Below, one piece after another: positions 1-6,397 of a stretch of 6,597 nucleotides of DNA. The stretch's first letter is position 1. Each line of letters starts with the position of its first letter. The DNA comes from JAAYBT01 sp964404395. GTDB lineage: Bacteria; Bacillota; Clostridia; Acetivibrionales; DTU013. Location: the NCBI GenBank assembly GCA_964404395.1, contig CAYOKA010000124.1:1-6597 (forward strand), in the 5' to 3' direction. Below the pieces are notes generated by a model that was not told the origin of the DNA, searched no databases, and saw nothing but the letters and a program-made list of their open reading frames with translations. The position numbers and the translations under genes are program-made.

Positions 1-428
1 TCTTTATTCCTGAACTCGATAGAAAGCTCATACTCCTGAAAGCTTTGTTTCAAGGCTTTTAGATAGTTTAAATTTTCATTGTTATAATGGAATGAATAAG
101 GAAATTGTGCCAGCAGACAGGCTAGCTTCCCATTTTGAGTAATTGGAGAGAGTGAATAGGTGAATTTTTTCGCTTCCTCCAAGCCGGAAGTCCTTTCATG
201 GGTGAAGCCTTTATACAGTTTAACAGCAAACTTAAAATCCGGTGGTGTTTTTCTATCCATGCCCTCAAACAGTTTAAGTCCCGGCATGTGATAATAGGTG
301 GAATTTACTTCGACAAAACTAAAATAGCCGGCATAGTATTCCAGCATCCCGGCCGATTTCATGCCTTCAGGATAAAACGGACCCACCCAGTCTGCATAGG
401 AATATCCCGCGGTTCCTACACTAATCAT
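1..428 (-). CDS. DUF72 (YecE-like) family protein, 5' part only
   Basis: Reading the minus strand from the ATG at 428-426 gives 142 uninterrupted codons to the left edge, so the C-terminal part is outside the window. The start is preceded by a GGGAGGG ribosome binding site. The N-terminus MISVGTAGYSYADWVGPFYP is a textbook DUF72 opening (GTxGYxYxxWxGxFYP). It is followed by FVEVNSTYY (residues 38-46), the family's strand-2 motif, and by DFKFAVKLYKGFTHE (residues 64-78), matching the F-x-V-K...TH motif. LLAQFPYSFHYN (105-116) and LSIEFRNK (135-142) fit the later F/L-QFP and VEFR blocks. DUF72 proteins adopt a TIM-barrel-like fold; their biochemical role is not settled, so none is assigned. The gene is transcribed divergently from oadB. 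The family call is firm; only completeness is unknown. Confidence 0.9.
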   Translation of the reverse strand, partial: MISVGTAGYSYADWVGPFYPEGMKSAGMLEYYAGYFSFVEVNSTYYHMPGLKLFEGMDRKTPPDFKFAVKLYKGFTHERTSGLEEAKKFTYSLSPITQNGKLACLLAQFPYSFHYNNENLNYLKALKQSFQEYELSIEFRNK

Positions 429-457
429 ATTTTTCCCTCCCGCTACTGCTCATGGAC

Positions 458-480
458 ACTATAATAACCCTACAATTGTA
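458..480 (-). promoter_or_regulatory. possible promoter/operator of the DUF72 gene
   Basis: Read on the minus strand, TATAGT (complement of 458-463) lies about 30 bp before the DUF72 start and resembles a -10 box. No convincing -35 box sits at the right distance. The perfect 10-bp palindrome TACAATTGTA at 471-480 would fall in the promoter spacer, where a repressor or activator dimer could bind. A 10-bp palindrome in AT-rich DNA can arise by chance, so this is a weak call. Confidence 0.25.
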
Positions 481-542
481 ATAATTCCACAATAAAACAT
501 GTTTTCCTTCATAAATCATGAATTAAGGCAGGCAAATTCTAA

Positions 543-571
543 TTGATTAATATCGAACTATTAGATATACT
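543..571 (+). promoter_or_regulatory. sigma-A-type promoter for oadB
   Basis: TTGATT (543-548, 4 of 6 matches to TTGACA) and TATACT (566-571, 5 of 6 matches to TATAAT) are separated by exactly 17 bp. Transcription would begin near 577-580, leaving a 5' leader of about 55 nt before the oadB ATG. A 5-bp inverted pair, ATATC (550-554) and GATAT (564-568), overlaps the -10 box and could be an operator, but it is too short to weigh much. This is the only good promoter I see for the rightward genes. Confidence 0.6.
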
Positions 572-634
572 ATAGAATGGTAATAAAGCGTTATGAGCTT
601 ATTCCCACATTATGTAATCTACAGGAGAGATATC

Positions 635-1873
635 ATGGAGCAATTGTTTGCAGGTTTTTCGGATTTTAATATCCGAATGGTTGTAATGTACCTGATAGGT
701 CTGACATTAATTATTTTGGCAATTAAGAAGAACTACGAACCGATGCTGCTTCTTCCGATTGGATTTGGTGCAATTCTGGTCAACCTTCCTCAGGCGGTAG
801 TCAAGTTTGCAACCCCAAAGGAAATTGACCACTTCGTAACGCAATTTGTACAAGACAATCCAGAGTCACTGAGCTTGTTTGAAGATAAGCTAAACTATGT
901 ATTTGAAAATGGACAAGCTTTCAAATATGATCCCGGTTTTCTTGAGATACTGCTTCAATCAGGTATTCTTACTGAGCTGTTTCCGGTACTGATATTTGTT
1001 GGTGTGGGTGCCATGATCGATTTTACTCCTCTATTCAAGAATCCGGTTATGATTTTTTTTGGTGCTGCTGCTCAGTTCGGCATATTTGCTACAATGCTGG
1101 TCGCAATTGCAATAGGCTTTGACATAAAACCTGCGGCGGCCATTGGTATCATAGGTGCTGCTGACGGTCCGACCGCTATTTATGTTGCCAGTCAGTTTGC
1201 AAAGGAGTATTTCGCCCCGATATCCGTGGCGGCCTATTCCTATATGTCGCTGGTTCCGATTATTCAGCCCCCTGTGATTAAGCTCCTGACCAGCAAAAAA
1301 GAGCGCTTGATCAGGATGGAATACAAGGAAGAGAAGGTTTCCAGGATAATGCTGATTGCATTTCCAATCGCAGTTACGATCATCGCAGGCCTGGTGGCTC
1401 CAATCAGCGTACCCCTTGTTGGTTCGCTGATGTTTGGAAATCTTATCAGAGAGTGCGGAGTGCTTGAAAGACTTTCTCAGGCAGCTCAAAATGAGTTAAC
1501 AAACATTGTTACACTGCTGTTGGGCATCACTATAGGCTCAACCATGCTGGCAGACGATTTCCTCCAGCCGACAACACTGCTGATTCTTGCGCTGGGTCTT
1601 GTGGCATTCGTATTTGATACCGCCGGCGGTGTACTCTTTGCCAAGTTCCTCAACCTGTTCCGCAAAGAAGGCAATAAGTTCAATCCAATGATAGGAGCAG
1701 CGGGAATATCGGCATTTCCGATGTCAGCCCGTGTTATTCAGAGAATGGCTCAAAAGGAAGACCCAACTAATTTTGTATTGATGCAGGCTGTCAGTGCTAA
1801 CGTTTCCGGCCAACTGGGCTCTATTATAGCCGGTGGTCTCATTCTTGCGCTGGTGCCAATACTGGTACACTAA
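635..1873 (+). CDS. oadB: Na+-transporting carboxylate decarboxylase, beta subunit (OadB/GcdB/MmdB family)
   Basis: This is the polytopic membrane subunit that decarboxylates carboxybiotin and exports Na+. I chose the ATG at 635 because AGGAGA (623-628) lies 6 nt upstream; the in-frame ATG at 593 has no such site and would add 14 non-family residues. The 412-residue product shows the family blocks in order: GVGAMIDF (123-130), GAADGPTAIY (174-183), NPMIGAAGISAFPMSARV (350-367) and NVSGQLGS (389-396). Residues known to matter in Klebsiella/Salmonella OadB all have counterparts: Asp203 as D177, Tyr229 as Y203, Asn373 as N350, Gly377 as G354, Ser382 as S359, Arg389 as R366 and Asn412 as N389. 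A functional pump subunit is therefore likely. The segment at about residues 55-105, between early membrane helices, is long and charged. Whether the cognate alpha subunit acts on oxaloacetate, methylmalonyl-CoA or glutaconyl-CoA cannot be read from beta, and no alpha gene is present here. The oadG-like gene follows after 44 bp. Confidence 0.93.
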   Translation: MEQLFAGFSDFNIRMVVMYLIGLTLIILAIKKNYEPMLLLPIGFGAILVNLPQAVVKFATPKEIDHFVTQFVQDNPESLSLFEDKLNYVFENGQAFKYDPGFLEILLQSGILTELFPVLIFVGVGAMIDFTPLFKNPVMIFFGAAAQFGIFATMLVAIAIGFDIKPAAAIGIIGAADGPTAIYVASQFAKEYFAPISVAAYSYMSLVPIIQPPVIKLLTSKKERLIRMEYKEEKVSRIMLIAFPIAVTIIAGLVAPISVPLVGSLMFGNLIRECGVLERLSQAAQNELTNIVTLLLGITIGSTMLADDFLQPTTLLILALGLVAFVFDTAGGVLFAKFLNLFRKEGNKFNPMIGAAGISAFPMSARVIQRMAQKEDPTNFVLMQAVSANVSGQLGSIIAGGLILALVPILVH

Positions 1874-1917
1874 CAGCAATATTGGCAGTATATAAGATAA
1901 GTTAAGGAGGATTTTCA

Positions 1918-2082
1918 ATGTTAGATTCTTTAATAAACGGATCAGATATGCAAAAAGGATTATTTGTTTCTGTTGTTGGGATATTGGGCGTTTTTTTGGT
2001 TCTCATTCTGTTTTATTTGTTTATAAGATTGTTGAACAAATTGTTTCCCTACAAAACAGAAAAGAGTAGCGAGAATAAATAG
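1918..2082 (+). CDS. oadG: OadG-like small gamma subunit of the Na+ pump decarboxylase
   Basis: This 54-residue gene starts at an ATG 7 nt after a perfect AAGGAGG (1904-1910). The product has one hydrophobic helix at about residues 14-39 (it begins GLFVSVVGILGVFLVLILFY), then a basic amphipathic stretch LFIRLLNKLFP and a short charged tail ending SSENK. A single N-terminal membrane helix with the V-x-G-x-x-x-V-F-x-V-L pattern followed by a lysine-rich juxtamembrane segment is typical of OadG-type gamma subunits, which anchor and stabilise the alpha-beta complex. At 54 residues it lacks the long soluble C-terminal tail of enterobacterial OadG, which binds Zn2+ and contacts alpha. Its position directly after oadB supports the assignment more strongly than its sequence alone. 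The glycosyltransferase gene begins 2 bp after its stop codon. Confidence 0.75.
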   Translation: MLDSLINGSDMQKGLFVSVVGILGVFLVLILFYLFIRLLNKLFPYKTEKSSENK

Positions 2083-2084
2083 AT

Positions 2085-2786
2085 ATGAAAAAGGTATTGA
2101 TGGTCGTTTACTCCTTCCCGCCGGTGAAAGATGCTGTGTCCAAAAGATCTGCTGAATTCATAAGACAGCTTTCAAGCTGCGGCTGGGCTCCGATTGTACT
2201 CACTCGGGCATTGGGGGCACAATACGCGACCGGCCCTGAAATTATGGTTCCCAATGGTATTGACATTTTTAGGACTAATCCCTGGGAACCTAAAAATTTG
2301 CCACGCTTCCTCTATTATATAGGGAAAGGCCTTTCGTCATTGCTGATTCCGGATGAAGAACGTCTCTGGGAGCAGTTTGCCTTAAGAAAGGCCATTCGTT
2401 TGGCAAAAAACAATGGTGTAGATCTTGTTTATACCCTATCACCTCCATCCAGCGCACATCTTATAGGCCTGAGACTGAAGAAAAAGTTTCCGTCCGTGCC
2501 ATGGGTGGCAGATATATGTAAAGCTACACCAAGCAGCAGCAATAAAGGAATAAAAGAACGTTATGAAGAGAAATTGGAGCGCCGGATAATACTTAATGCA
2601 GATTGTGTCATAACCGGCAATGAAGCAATACATGAAAAGCTGCAGGCGGCAGCTAGAGACTCCGCCCTTCCGGAATCCTTTAGCTATACTCCCGACGGCC
2701 AAGTACAGCTCCTTTCTGAGCAATTTGAGAAAGCCTGCCGTGCTGTTGCTACAAGGAAAATTGAGAAAAATAGTGCTGAGCAGTGA
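2085..2786 (+). CDS. GT4-type glycosyltransferase, N-terminal domain only (probably degenerate)
   Basis: The 233-residue product matches the N-terminal Rossmann domain of GT4 glycosyltransferases. It opens MKKVLMVVYSFPPVKDAVSKR (1-21), then shows GWAPIVLTR (33-41), the block LWEQFALRKAIRLAK (94-108), VDLVYTLSPPSSAHLIGLRL (112-131) and LERRIILNADCVITGNE (164-180). Family members are usually about 400 residues and carry a second Rossmann domain that binds the nucleotide sugar, with the EX7E motif; that half is absent. The usual ADFRDPW motif reads ADICKATP (142-149), so an active-site segment is also lost. The last 30 residues look unlike the family and might be a leftover of an internal deletion. 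The start follows the oadG stop by 2 bp with only a weak binding site, suggesting translational coupling. It may be a decaying gene or an accessory protein for the glycosyltransferase fused to CsaB downstream; catalysis on its own is unlikely. Confidence 0.75.
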   Translation: MKKVLMVVYSFPPVKDAVSKRSAEFIRQLSSCGWAPIVLTRALGAQYATGPEIMVPNGIDIFRTNPWEPKNLPRFLYYIGKGLSSLLIPDEERLWEQFALRKAIRLAKNNGVDLVYTLSPPSSAHLIGLRLKKKFPSVPWVADICKATPSSSNKGIKERYEEKLERRIILNADCVITGNEAIHEKLQAAARDSALPESFSYTPDGQVQLLSEQFEKACRAVATRKIEKNSAEQ

Positions 2787-2787
2787 G

Positions 2788-2905
2788 GGCATTTTGCGAT
2801 GTACCATGTTTTGAGCTCAGCTGTACAATATATTGCGGGTATGTATGAAAGTATGTCACTATATATTGTGCCGCTGAGTTTGATTAAGGTTACATCGCAA
2901 AAGCC
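2788..2905. repeat. 118-bp imperfect palindrome, MITE-like or structured RNA element
   Basis: The two arms pair as follows: GGC 2788-2790 with 2903-2905; TTTTGCGATGTA 2792-2803 with 2891-2902 (perfect 12 bp); CC 2804-2805 with GG 2888-2889; CTCAGC 2816-2821 with 2873-2878; and ACAATATAT 2825-2833 with 2861-2869. A 27-nt loop remains at 2834-2860. The hexamer AGTGAG stands immediately left (2782-2787) and 2 bp to the right (2908-2913), as a target-site duplication would. The element starts 2 bp after the stop codon of the glycosyltransferase fragment and contains no gene. There is no T-run after the stem, so it is not a standard intrinsic terminator, although the RNA hairpin could affect transcript stability or read-through into the fusion gene. 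The pairing is directly visible; its mobile origin is inferred. Confidence 0.75.
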
Positions 2906-2947
2906 TTAGTGAGCAATGTGCTAATATGATTGCGAAGTTATGTTATT

Positions 2948-2953
2948 AGGAGG
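2948..2953 (+). promoter_or_regulatory. ribosome binding site deciding the start of the GT4-CsaB gene
   Basis: A perfect AGGAGG lies 6 nt before the ATG at 2960. It decides against the in-frame TTG at 2930, which would add ten residues ahead of the family start MRIVHII. The site lies outside the upstream palindrome and so should stay accessible when the hairpin forms. Confidence 0.85.
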
Positions 2954-2959
2954 TCCGGG

Positions 2960-5218
2960 ATGAGAATTGTTCATATTATCGGTGGCGGTGACACGGGAGG
3001 CGCAAAGACACACGTATTATATCTTCTGAAAGAACTGTCCCGTCACATGGAAGTCAAGCTCATTAGTCTGAGACCCGGTATTTTCGCCGATGATGCCCGT
3101 GCTATGGGCATTGATGTTTCGGTTGTCAAGTCAAGAAATATTTTTTCAGATATAAAAAAGGTGACCGGTATTATTCGCAGGGGTGGATACGATATTGTTC
3201 ATTCCCATGGTGCGAAAGCAAATATGTTTTCCCTGGCAGCGAGGCGGAAAGCAGGCACCCCCACTGTTACAACGGTTCACAGCGATTATCGCCTGGATTA
3301 TATGCACAGTTTGCCTAAACGAATGACAATAGGTTTTATTAATACTATTGCATTACGTTTTATGCAAAACCACATCGGAGTCTCGAATAATTTTCGAGAA
3401 ATGCTTATCGACAGGAAATTCAACCCCTTAAATATTTATGTTCTCTACAATGGAATGGATTTCTCCGTCCCGACGGCCAATTATTCAAGGCAAAACCTTA
3501 TAGAAAAGTATAAGCTGGAAATAGCAGAGGATGACGTAATAGTCGGTATAGCTGCAAGGCTTTATCCTGTTAAGAATATAGAAACCATTGTCCGAACGGC
3601 ACGTCTTGTCAAGGACAAAAACCCTAAGGTGAAATTCCTGATTGGCGGTGATGGTGAGGATAGAAAACAGCTTGAGGCGCTAACCTCTACCCTCGGATTA
3701 AAGGACACAGTGTATTTTCTTGGTTGGCTGGACGACCCAAACGAGCTTATGAGCAGTATCGATATCAGTGTGCTGACCTCTGTAAGCGAGAGCTTTCCTT
3801 ATTCCATACTGGAAGGTGCTAAATTCAAAAAGGCAACCATCAGTACACATGTGGGCGGCATACCTGATCTGATTGAAAACGGCAAGAATGGATACTTGTT
3901 TGAGCCCGGCGATTATGACCGTTTTTCTCAGCTTATTCTTGAGCTTGCATGTGATGCAGAAAAAAGGCGCGTCATGGGTGAAAGACTGTACGAAAAGGCA
4001 ATTAATGATTTTTCCGTAGAGAGTATGGCAAGAACCCAGAGCGCCATCTATACAAGTATCCTTGAAAAGCAAGCCTCACTTGATAAGGGACAAAAGCTCT
4101 ATGATGCCATTATATCAGGCTATTACGGCTTTAGAAATATTGGCGATGACGCACTTTTGATGTCAATCATCAATGATCTGAAGCGATTTAAGCCCGATAT
4201 ACGGTTAATGATTTTAACCAAAATCCCAATCGGTACGTCAAAGGATTTTAATGTGGCCTCAATAAGCAGAATCAATATGTTGCGCATCCACCAGGCAATG
4301 AAAAACTCCAAGGTATTTATTTACGGAGGGGGTAATCTCCTCCAGGACAACACCAGCACGCGCTCTCTTTTCTATTACCTGAGCACTGTATGGCTGGCCA
4401 AAATACTACATCTTAAGGTAATGTTCTATGCCAATGGCATCGGCCCGCTCAAAAATCCTACAAATAGGATACTTACAAAGAAAATTCTTGATCGGGTGGA
4501 TGTAATAACTCTTAGAGAAGAATTGTCCTTTGAGGAGCTTAAGATTCTCGACATTGCTAAACCGAAGATTCTTTTGACCTCAGATGCCGCGCTGACCATT
4601 ACTGACAGCTTTGACGATACTGATACAGGGATTTTAGAGCACTTGGGTATTCAAGGTCACAGGCCCTTGCTGGGTATCTCGCTAAGAAAATATCCCGGGC
4701 ATGAGAAGGTAGAGCATGAAAAATATGAATCCGTCATTGCGCAGGCTGTCGACCACATGGCATCAAAATACGGCGCTTATCCTGTATTCTTCCCGATGCA
4801 GCATCCCAACGATGTCCCGATACTGGAAAATGTCGCTGCAAAGATGAAGAGCCAAAGCTACATTGTCAAGGAAAGACTGGATATTGTCCGAACTCTTGAT
4901 TTAATCTCAGAAACCTATATGGTTTTGGGAATGAGGCTTCATTCATTAGTGTTTGCATCTGTTGCAGCCGTGCCTATGGTAGGTCTGGAATATGATCCGA
5001 AGATTCAGGGCTTTTTGGACTGCATTGGCCAACCGTCGGCAGGTGATGTGCGCAACTTGGATTATGATCATCTTGTTGAATTGATGGAAAATGTTTGGCA
5101 AAACCGTGAAGCTATCAGTCAACAGCTTGAGGAAGCTATCCCTTCATTAAAAGAGAAGGCGAGAGAAAATGCCAGAGTCGCGGTCGAATTAATCTCCTCT
5201 GTGACCGAAAGCGATTGA
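2960..5218 (+). CDS. csaB: fusion of GT4 glycosyltransferase and CsaB-type polysaccharide pyruvyl transferase
   Basis: The 752-residue product has two enzymes in one chain. Residues 1 to about 370 form a complete GT4 glycosyltransferase: IIGGGDTGGAKTH (6-18) in the acceptor domain, HSHGAKAN (81-88), the donor-binding R200 and K205 in GIAARLYPVKN, and the EX7E motif with E277 and E285 in SESFPYSILE, followed by VGGIPDLIENGKNGYLF. Residues from about 382 to the end form a CsaB-type pyruvyl transferase: SGYYGFRNIGDDALL (386-400), YGGGNLLQDNTS (455-466), FYANGIGPL (489-497) and GMRLHSLVFA (657-666), with the R-L-H triad shared by pyruvyl transferases, then VGLEYDPKI. CsaB transfers pyruvate from phosphoenolpyruvate to the secondary cell-wall polysaccharide, which then binds SLH domains of S-layer proteins. 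No signal peptide or membrane helix is visible, fitting a cytoplasmic enzyme acting on lipid-linked precursors. The fusion suggests that one sugar is added and pyruvylated in sequence. Both catalytic motif sets are intact. Confidence 0.92.
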   Translation: MRIVHIIGGGDTGGAKTHVLYLLKELSRHMEVKLISLRPGIFADDARAMGIDVSVVKSRNIFSDIKKVTGIIRRGGYDIVHSHGAKANMFSLAARRKAGTPTVTTVHSDYRLDYMHSLPKRMTIGFINTIALRFMQNHIGVSNNFREMLIDRKFNPLNIYVLYNGMDFSVPTANYSRQNLIEKYKLEIAEDDVIVGIAARLYPVKNIETIVRTARLVKDKNPKVKFLIGGDGEDRKQLEALTSTLGLKDTVYFLGWLDDPNELMSSIDISVLTSVSESFPYSILEGAKFKKATISTHVGGIPDLIENGKNGYLFEPGDYDRFSQLILELACDAEKRRVMGERLYEKAINDFSVESMARTQSAIYTSILEKQASLDKGQKLYDAIISGYYGFRNIGDDALLMSIINDLKRFKPDIRLMILTKIPIGTSKDFNVASISRINMLRIHQAMKNSKVFIYGGGNLLQDNTSTRSLFYYLSTVWLAKILHLKVMFYANGIGPLKNPTNRILTKKILDRVDVITLREELSFEELKILDIAKPKILLTSDAALTITDSFDDTDTGILEHLGIQGHRPLLGISLRKYPGHEKVEHEKYESVIAQAVDHMASKYGAYPVFFPMQHPNDVPILENVAAKMKSQSYIVKERLDIVRTLDLISETYMVLGMRLHSLVFASVAAVPMVGLEYDPKIQGFLDCIGQPSAGDVRNLDYDHLVELMENVWQNREAISQQLEEAIPSLKEKARENARVAVELISSVTESD

Positions 5219-5230
5219 AAGCCAATGCCC

Positions 5231-5255
5231 TTACTTAAAGTTTGCTTTTGAGTAA
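5231..5255. terminator. weak hairpin between convergent genes
   Basis: TTACTTAAAG (5231-5240) can pair with CTTTTGAGTAA (5245-5255) across a 4-nt loop, with one G-U pair and one bulge. It lies in the 43-bp gap between the convergent stop codons, where a shared terminator is expected. The stem is AT-rich and no T-run follows on either strand, so termination efficiency would be poor. Confidence 0.3.
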
Positions 5256-5261
5256 TCTGCT

Positions 5262-6365
5262 TCACATATCCAGAATTCTTTCCATTATCTTTTCCCTCTT
5301 ATCCTCTACTGCCGGAAAGTCCATAGCCGGAATGTAGCATGCCTCCAGTTCATCATGCAGCACCTTTGCATGATGCATCAGCTCAATCGCCTTGCTCAGC
5401 ATATCCTCAAACACAGACCGGTTGTAGTCTATCTCACTTCTATTTTTAGCTGCAATTCCATCATCCAGCATTTCGGTAAAGTCAATTTTCCTTAATGTGC
5501 ATGCATCTGTAGTGTGGTATTTATTGACCGTAGTAACAGCTGTATTTAGCTCAGGTATGACAAGATGCTCCAGCTTAGCGGGATTAAAAGCACAGTAATA
5601 CGCCTCCACCCGGTAACCTCTTATTAAAGCGTTTCTCTTAACACATTCAAGTATCCTCTGCGTCCCTGCCCAGGGAGAACCGGTCACAATGTATATATTG
5701 TCCGCTGTCATTAACCCATCAAGATAGTTTTTCAACCCATCCGGCGTGATTGCGCTGGCAAACAGACATCTATTCTTACCGATTTTACCGGCAGGCCTTC
5801 GCAAGTCAAACATTTCATCTATCCATTCTGCCGTTACTACGTTAACCCTTGCTTCGTTCAAAGCAGATGCATACAGTGCCACATTATCATCGTATATGCA
5901 GGCTGCTGCCGCCAGATATCTGTAAGCCCTTGCAAAATACCGGCTTATATCGTTTTGTATGTCCAATATTGTCTGTTTGTTTTTATAAAGAATCCTATCA
6001 TCCCAAAATTCTCCCAGGTTAACAATCTCATCAACAGCACCGGGGTTTAAAGGATCAACCACATGGGGCGCAGTACCATCAATCATTGCTACCCCAATCC
6101 CGGGTATGACTATGCCATCCAGGCTTCCCCAATCACTGGAGCAGTGCATATTTTCTATATCATAGCCCGCCTCCAGCACTTGAGCGGCTACTTTTTTCAC
6201 AAAAGTGCTCTTCCCCACTCCGGGCCCACCCTTTAGAATAAATATCCTCTTAGCCTCCTGCGCATCGATGATGTAATTGTAGAAACTAAAAAAGCCTTTA
6301 CAAGTGTTACCCCCCGGGAACATATCCCTACTCATACCTTTTGGCATCAATATCACATCCCTCAT
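5262..6365 (-). CDS. PRK06851-type ATPase with duplicated P-loop domain
   Basis: The 367-residue product carries two related NTPase halves. The first has FPGGNT (16-21), a perfect Walker A GGPGVGKS (46-53) and the block HCSSDWGSLDGIVIPGIGVAMIDGTAPHVVDPLNPGAVDEI, of which the key residues are C75, D78, D83-G84 and D96-G97-T98 (74-114). The second repeats this: VTGSPWAGTQ (227-236) stands where a P-loop belongs and YCAFNPAKLEHLVIPELN (257-274) mirrors the C-x-S-D block. In the second P-loop the lysine and serine/threonine are replaced by T235 and Q236, so ATP hydrolysis there is doubtful. The family is widespread in Firmicutes with no settled role, and none is assigned. The start is uncertain: the ATG at 6365 lacks a good binding site, whereas the ATG at 6347 has GAGGG 11 nt upstream and 6335 brings the protein nearer the usual M-x-x-MFPGGN opening. 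It lies 32 bp after the small gene upstream and probably shares its transcript. Confidence 0.85.
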   Translation of the reverse strand: MRDVILMPKGMSRDMFPGGNTCKGFFSFYNYIIDAQEAKRIFILKGGPGVGKSTFVKKVAAQVLEAGYDIENMHCSSDWGSLDGIVIPGIGVAMIDGTAPHVVDPLNPGAVDEIVNLGEFWDDRILYKNKQTILDIQNDISRYFARAYRYLAAAACIYDDNVALYASALNEARVNVVTAEWIDEMFDLRRPAGKIGKNRCLFASAITPDGLKNYLDGLMTADNIYIVTGSPWAGTQRILECVKRNALIRGYRVEAYYCAFNPAKLEHLVIPELNTAVTTVNKYHTTDACTLRKIDFTEMLDDGIAAKNRSEIDYNRSVFEDMLSKAIELMHHAKVLHDELEACYIPAMDFPAVEDKREKIMERILDM

Positions 6366-6397
6366 TGCTATGATATGCCTAAGTGCGTATATTTAAT

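Noticed and set aside
198..464. Plus-strand open frame of 88 codons
   Set aside because: It is antisense to the DUF72 gene, whose minus-strand translation matches family motifs throughout.
593..634. Upstream ATG extending the oadB protein by 14 residues
   Set aside because: There is no ribosome binding site before 593, while 635 has AGGAGA at proper distance and gives the usual family N-terminus.
1031..1489. Minus-strand open frame of 152 codons within oadB
   Set aside because: The opposite strand encodes conserved OadB motifs here; the antisense protein is rich in Cys, His, Asn and Arg and shows no family pattern.
2439..2807. Minus-strand open frame of 122 codons over the glycosyltransferase fragment
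   Set aside because: It is antisense to readable GT4 motifs and has no ribosome binding site; its start lies in the palindrome.
2788..2905. Intrinsic terminator at the palindrome
   Set aside because: The stem is long and interrupted and is followed by TTAGTGAG, not a T-run.
2787..2959. Promoter for the GT4-CsaB gene inside the 173-bp gap
   Set aside because: TATATT at 2862-2867 and TAATAT at 2922-2927 have no -35 box at a workable spacing, so I do not call a promoter.
3698..4072. Minus-strand open frame of 124 codons
   Set aside because: It is antisense to the GT4 donor domain including the EX7E motif, so it is a shadow frame.
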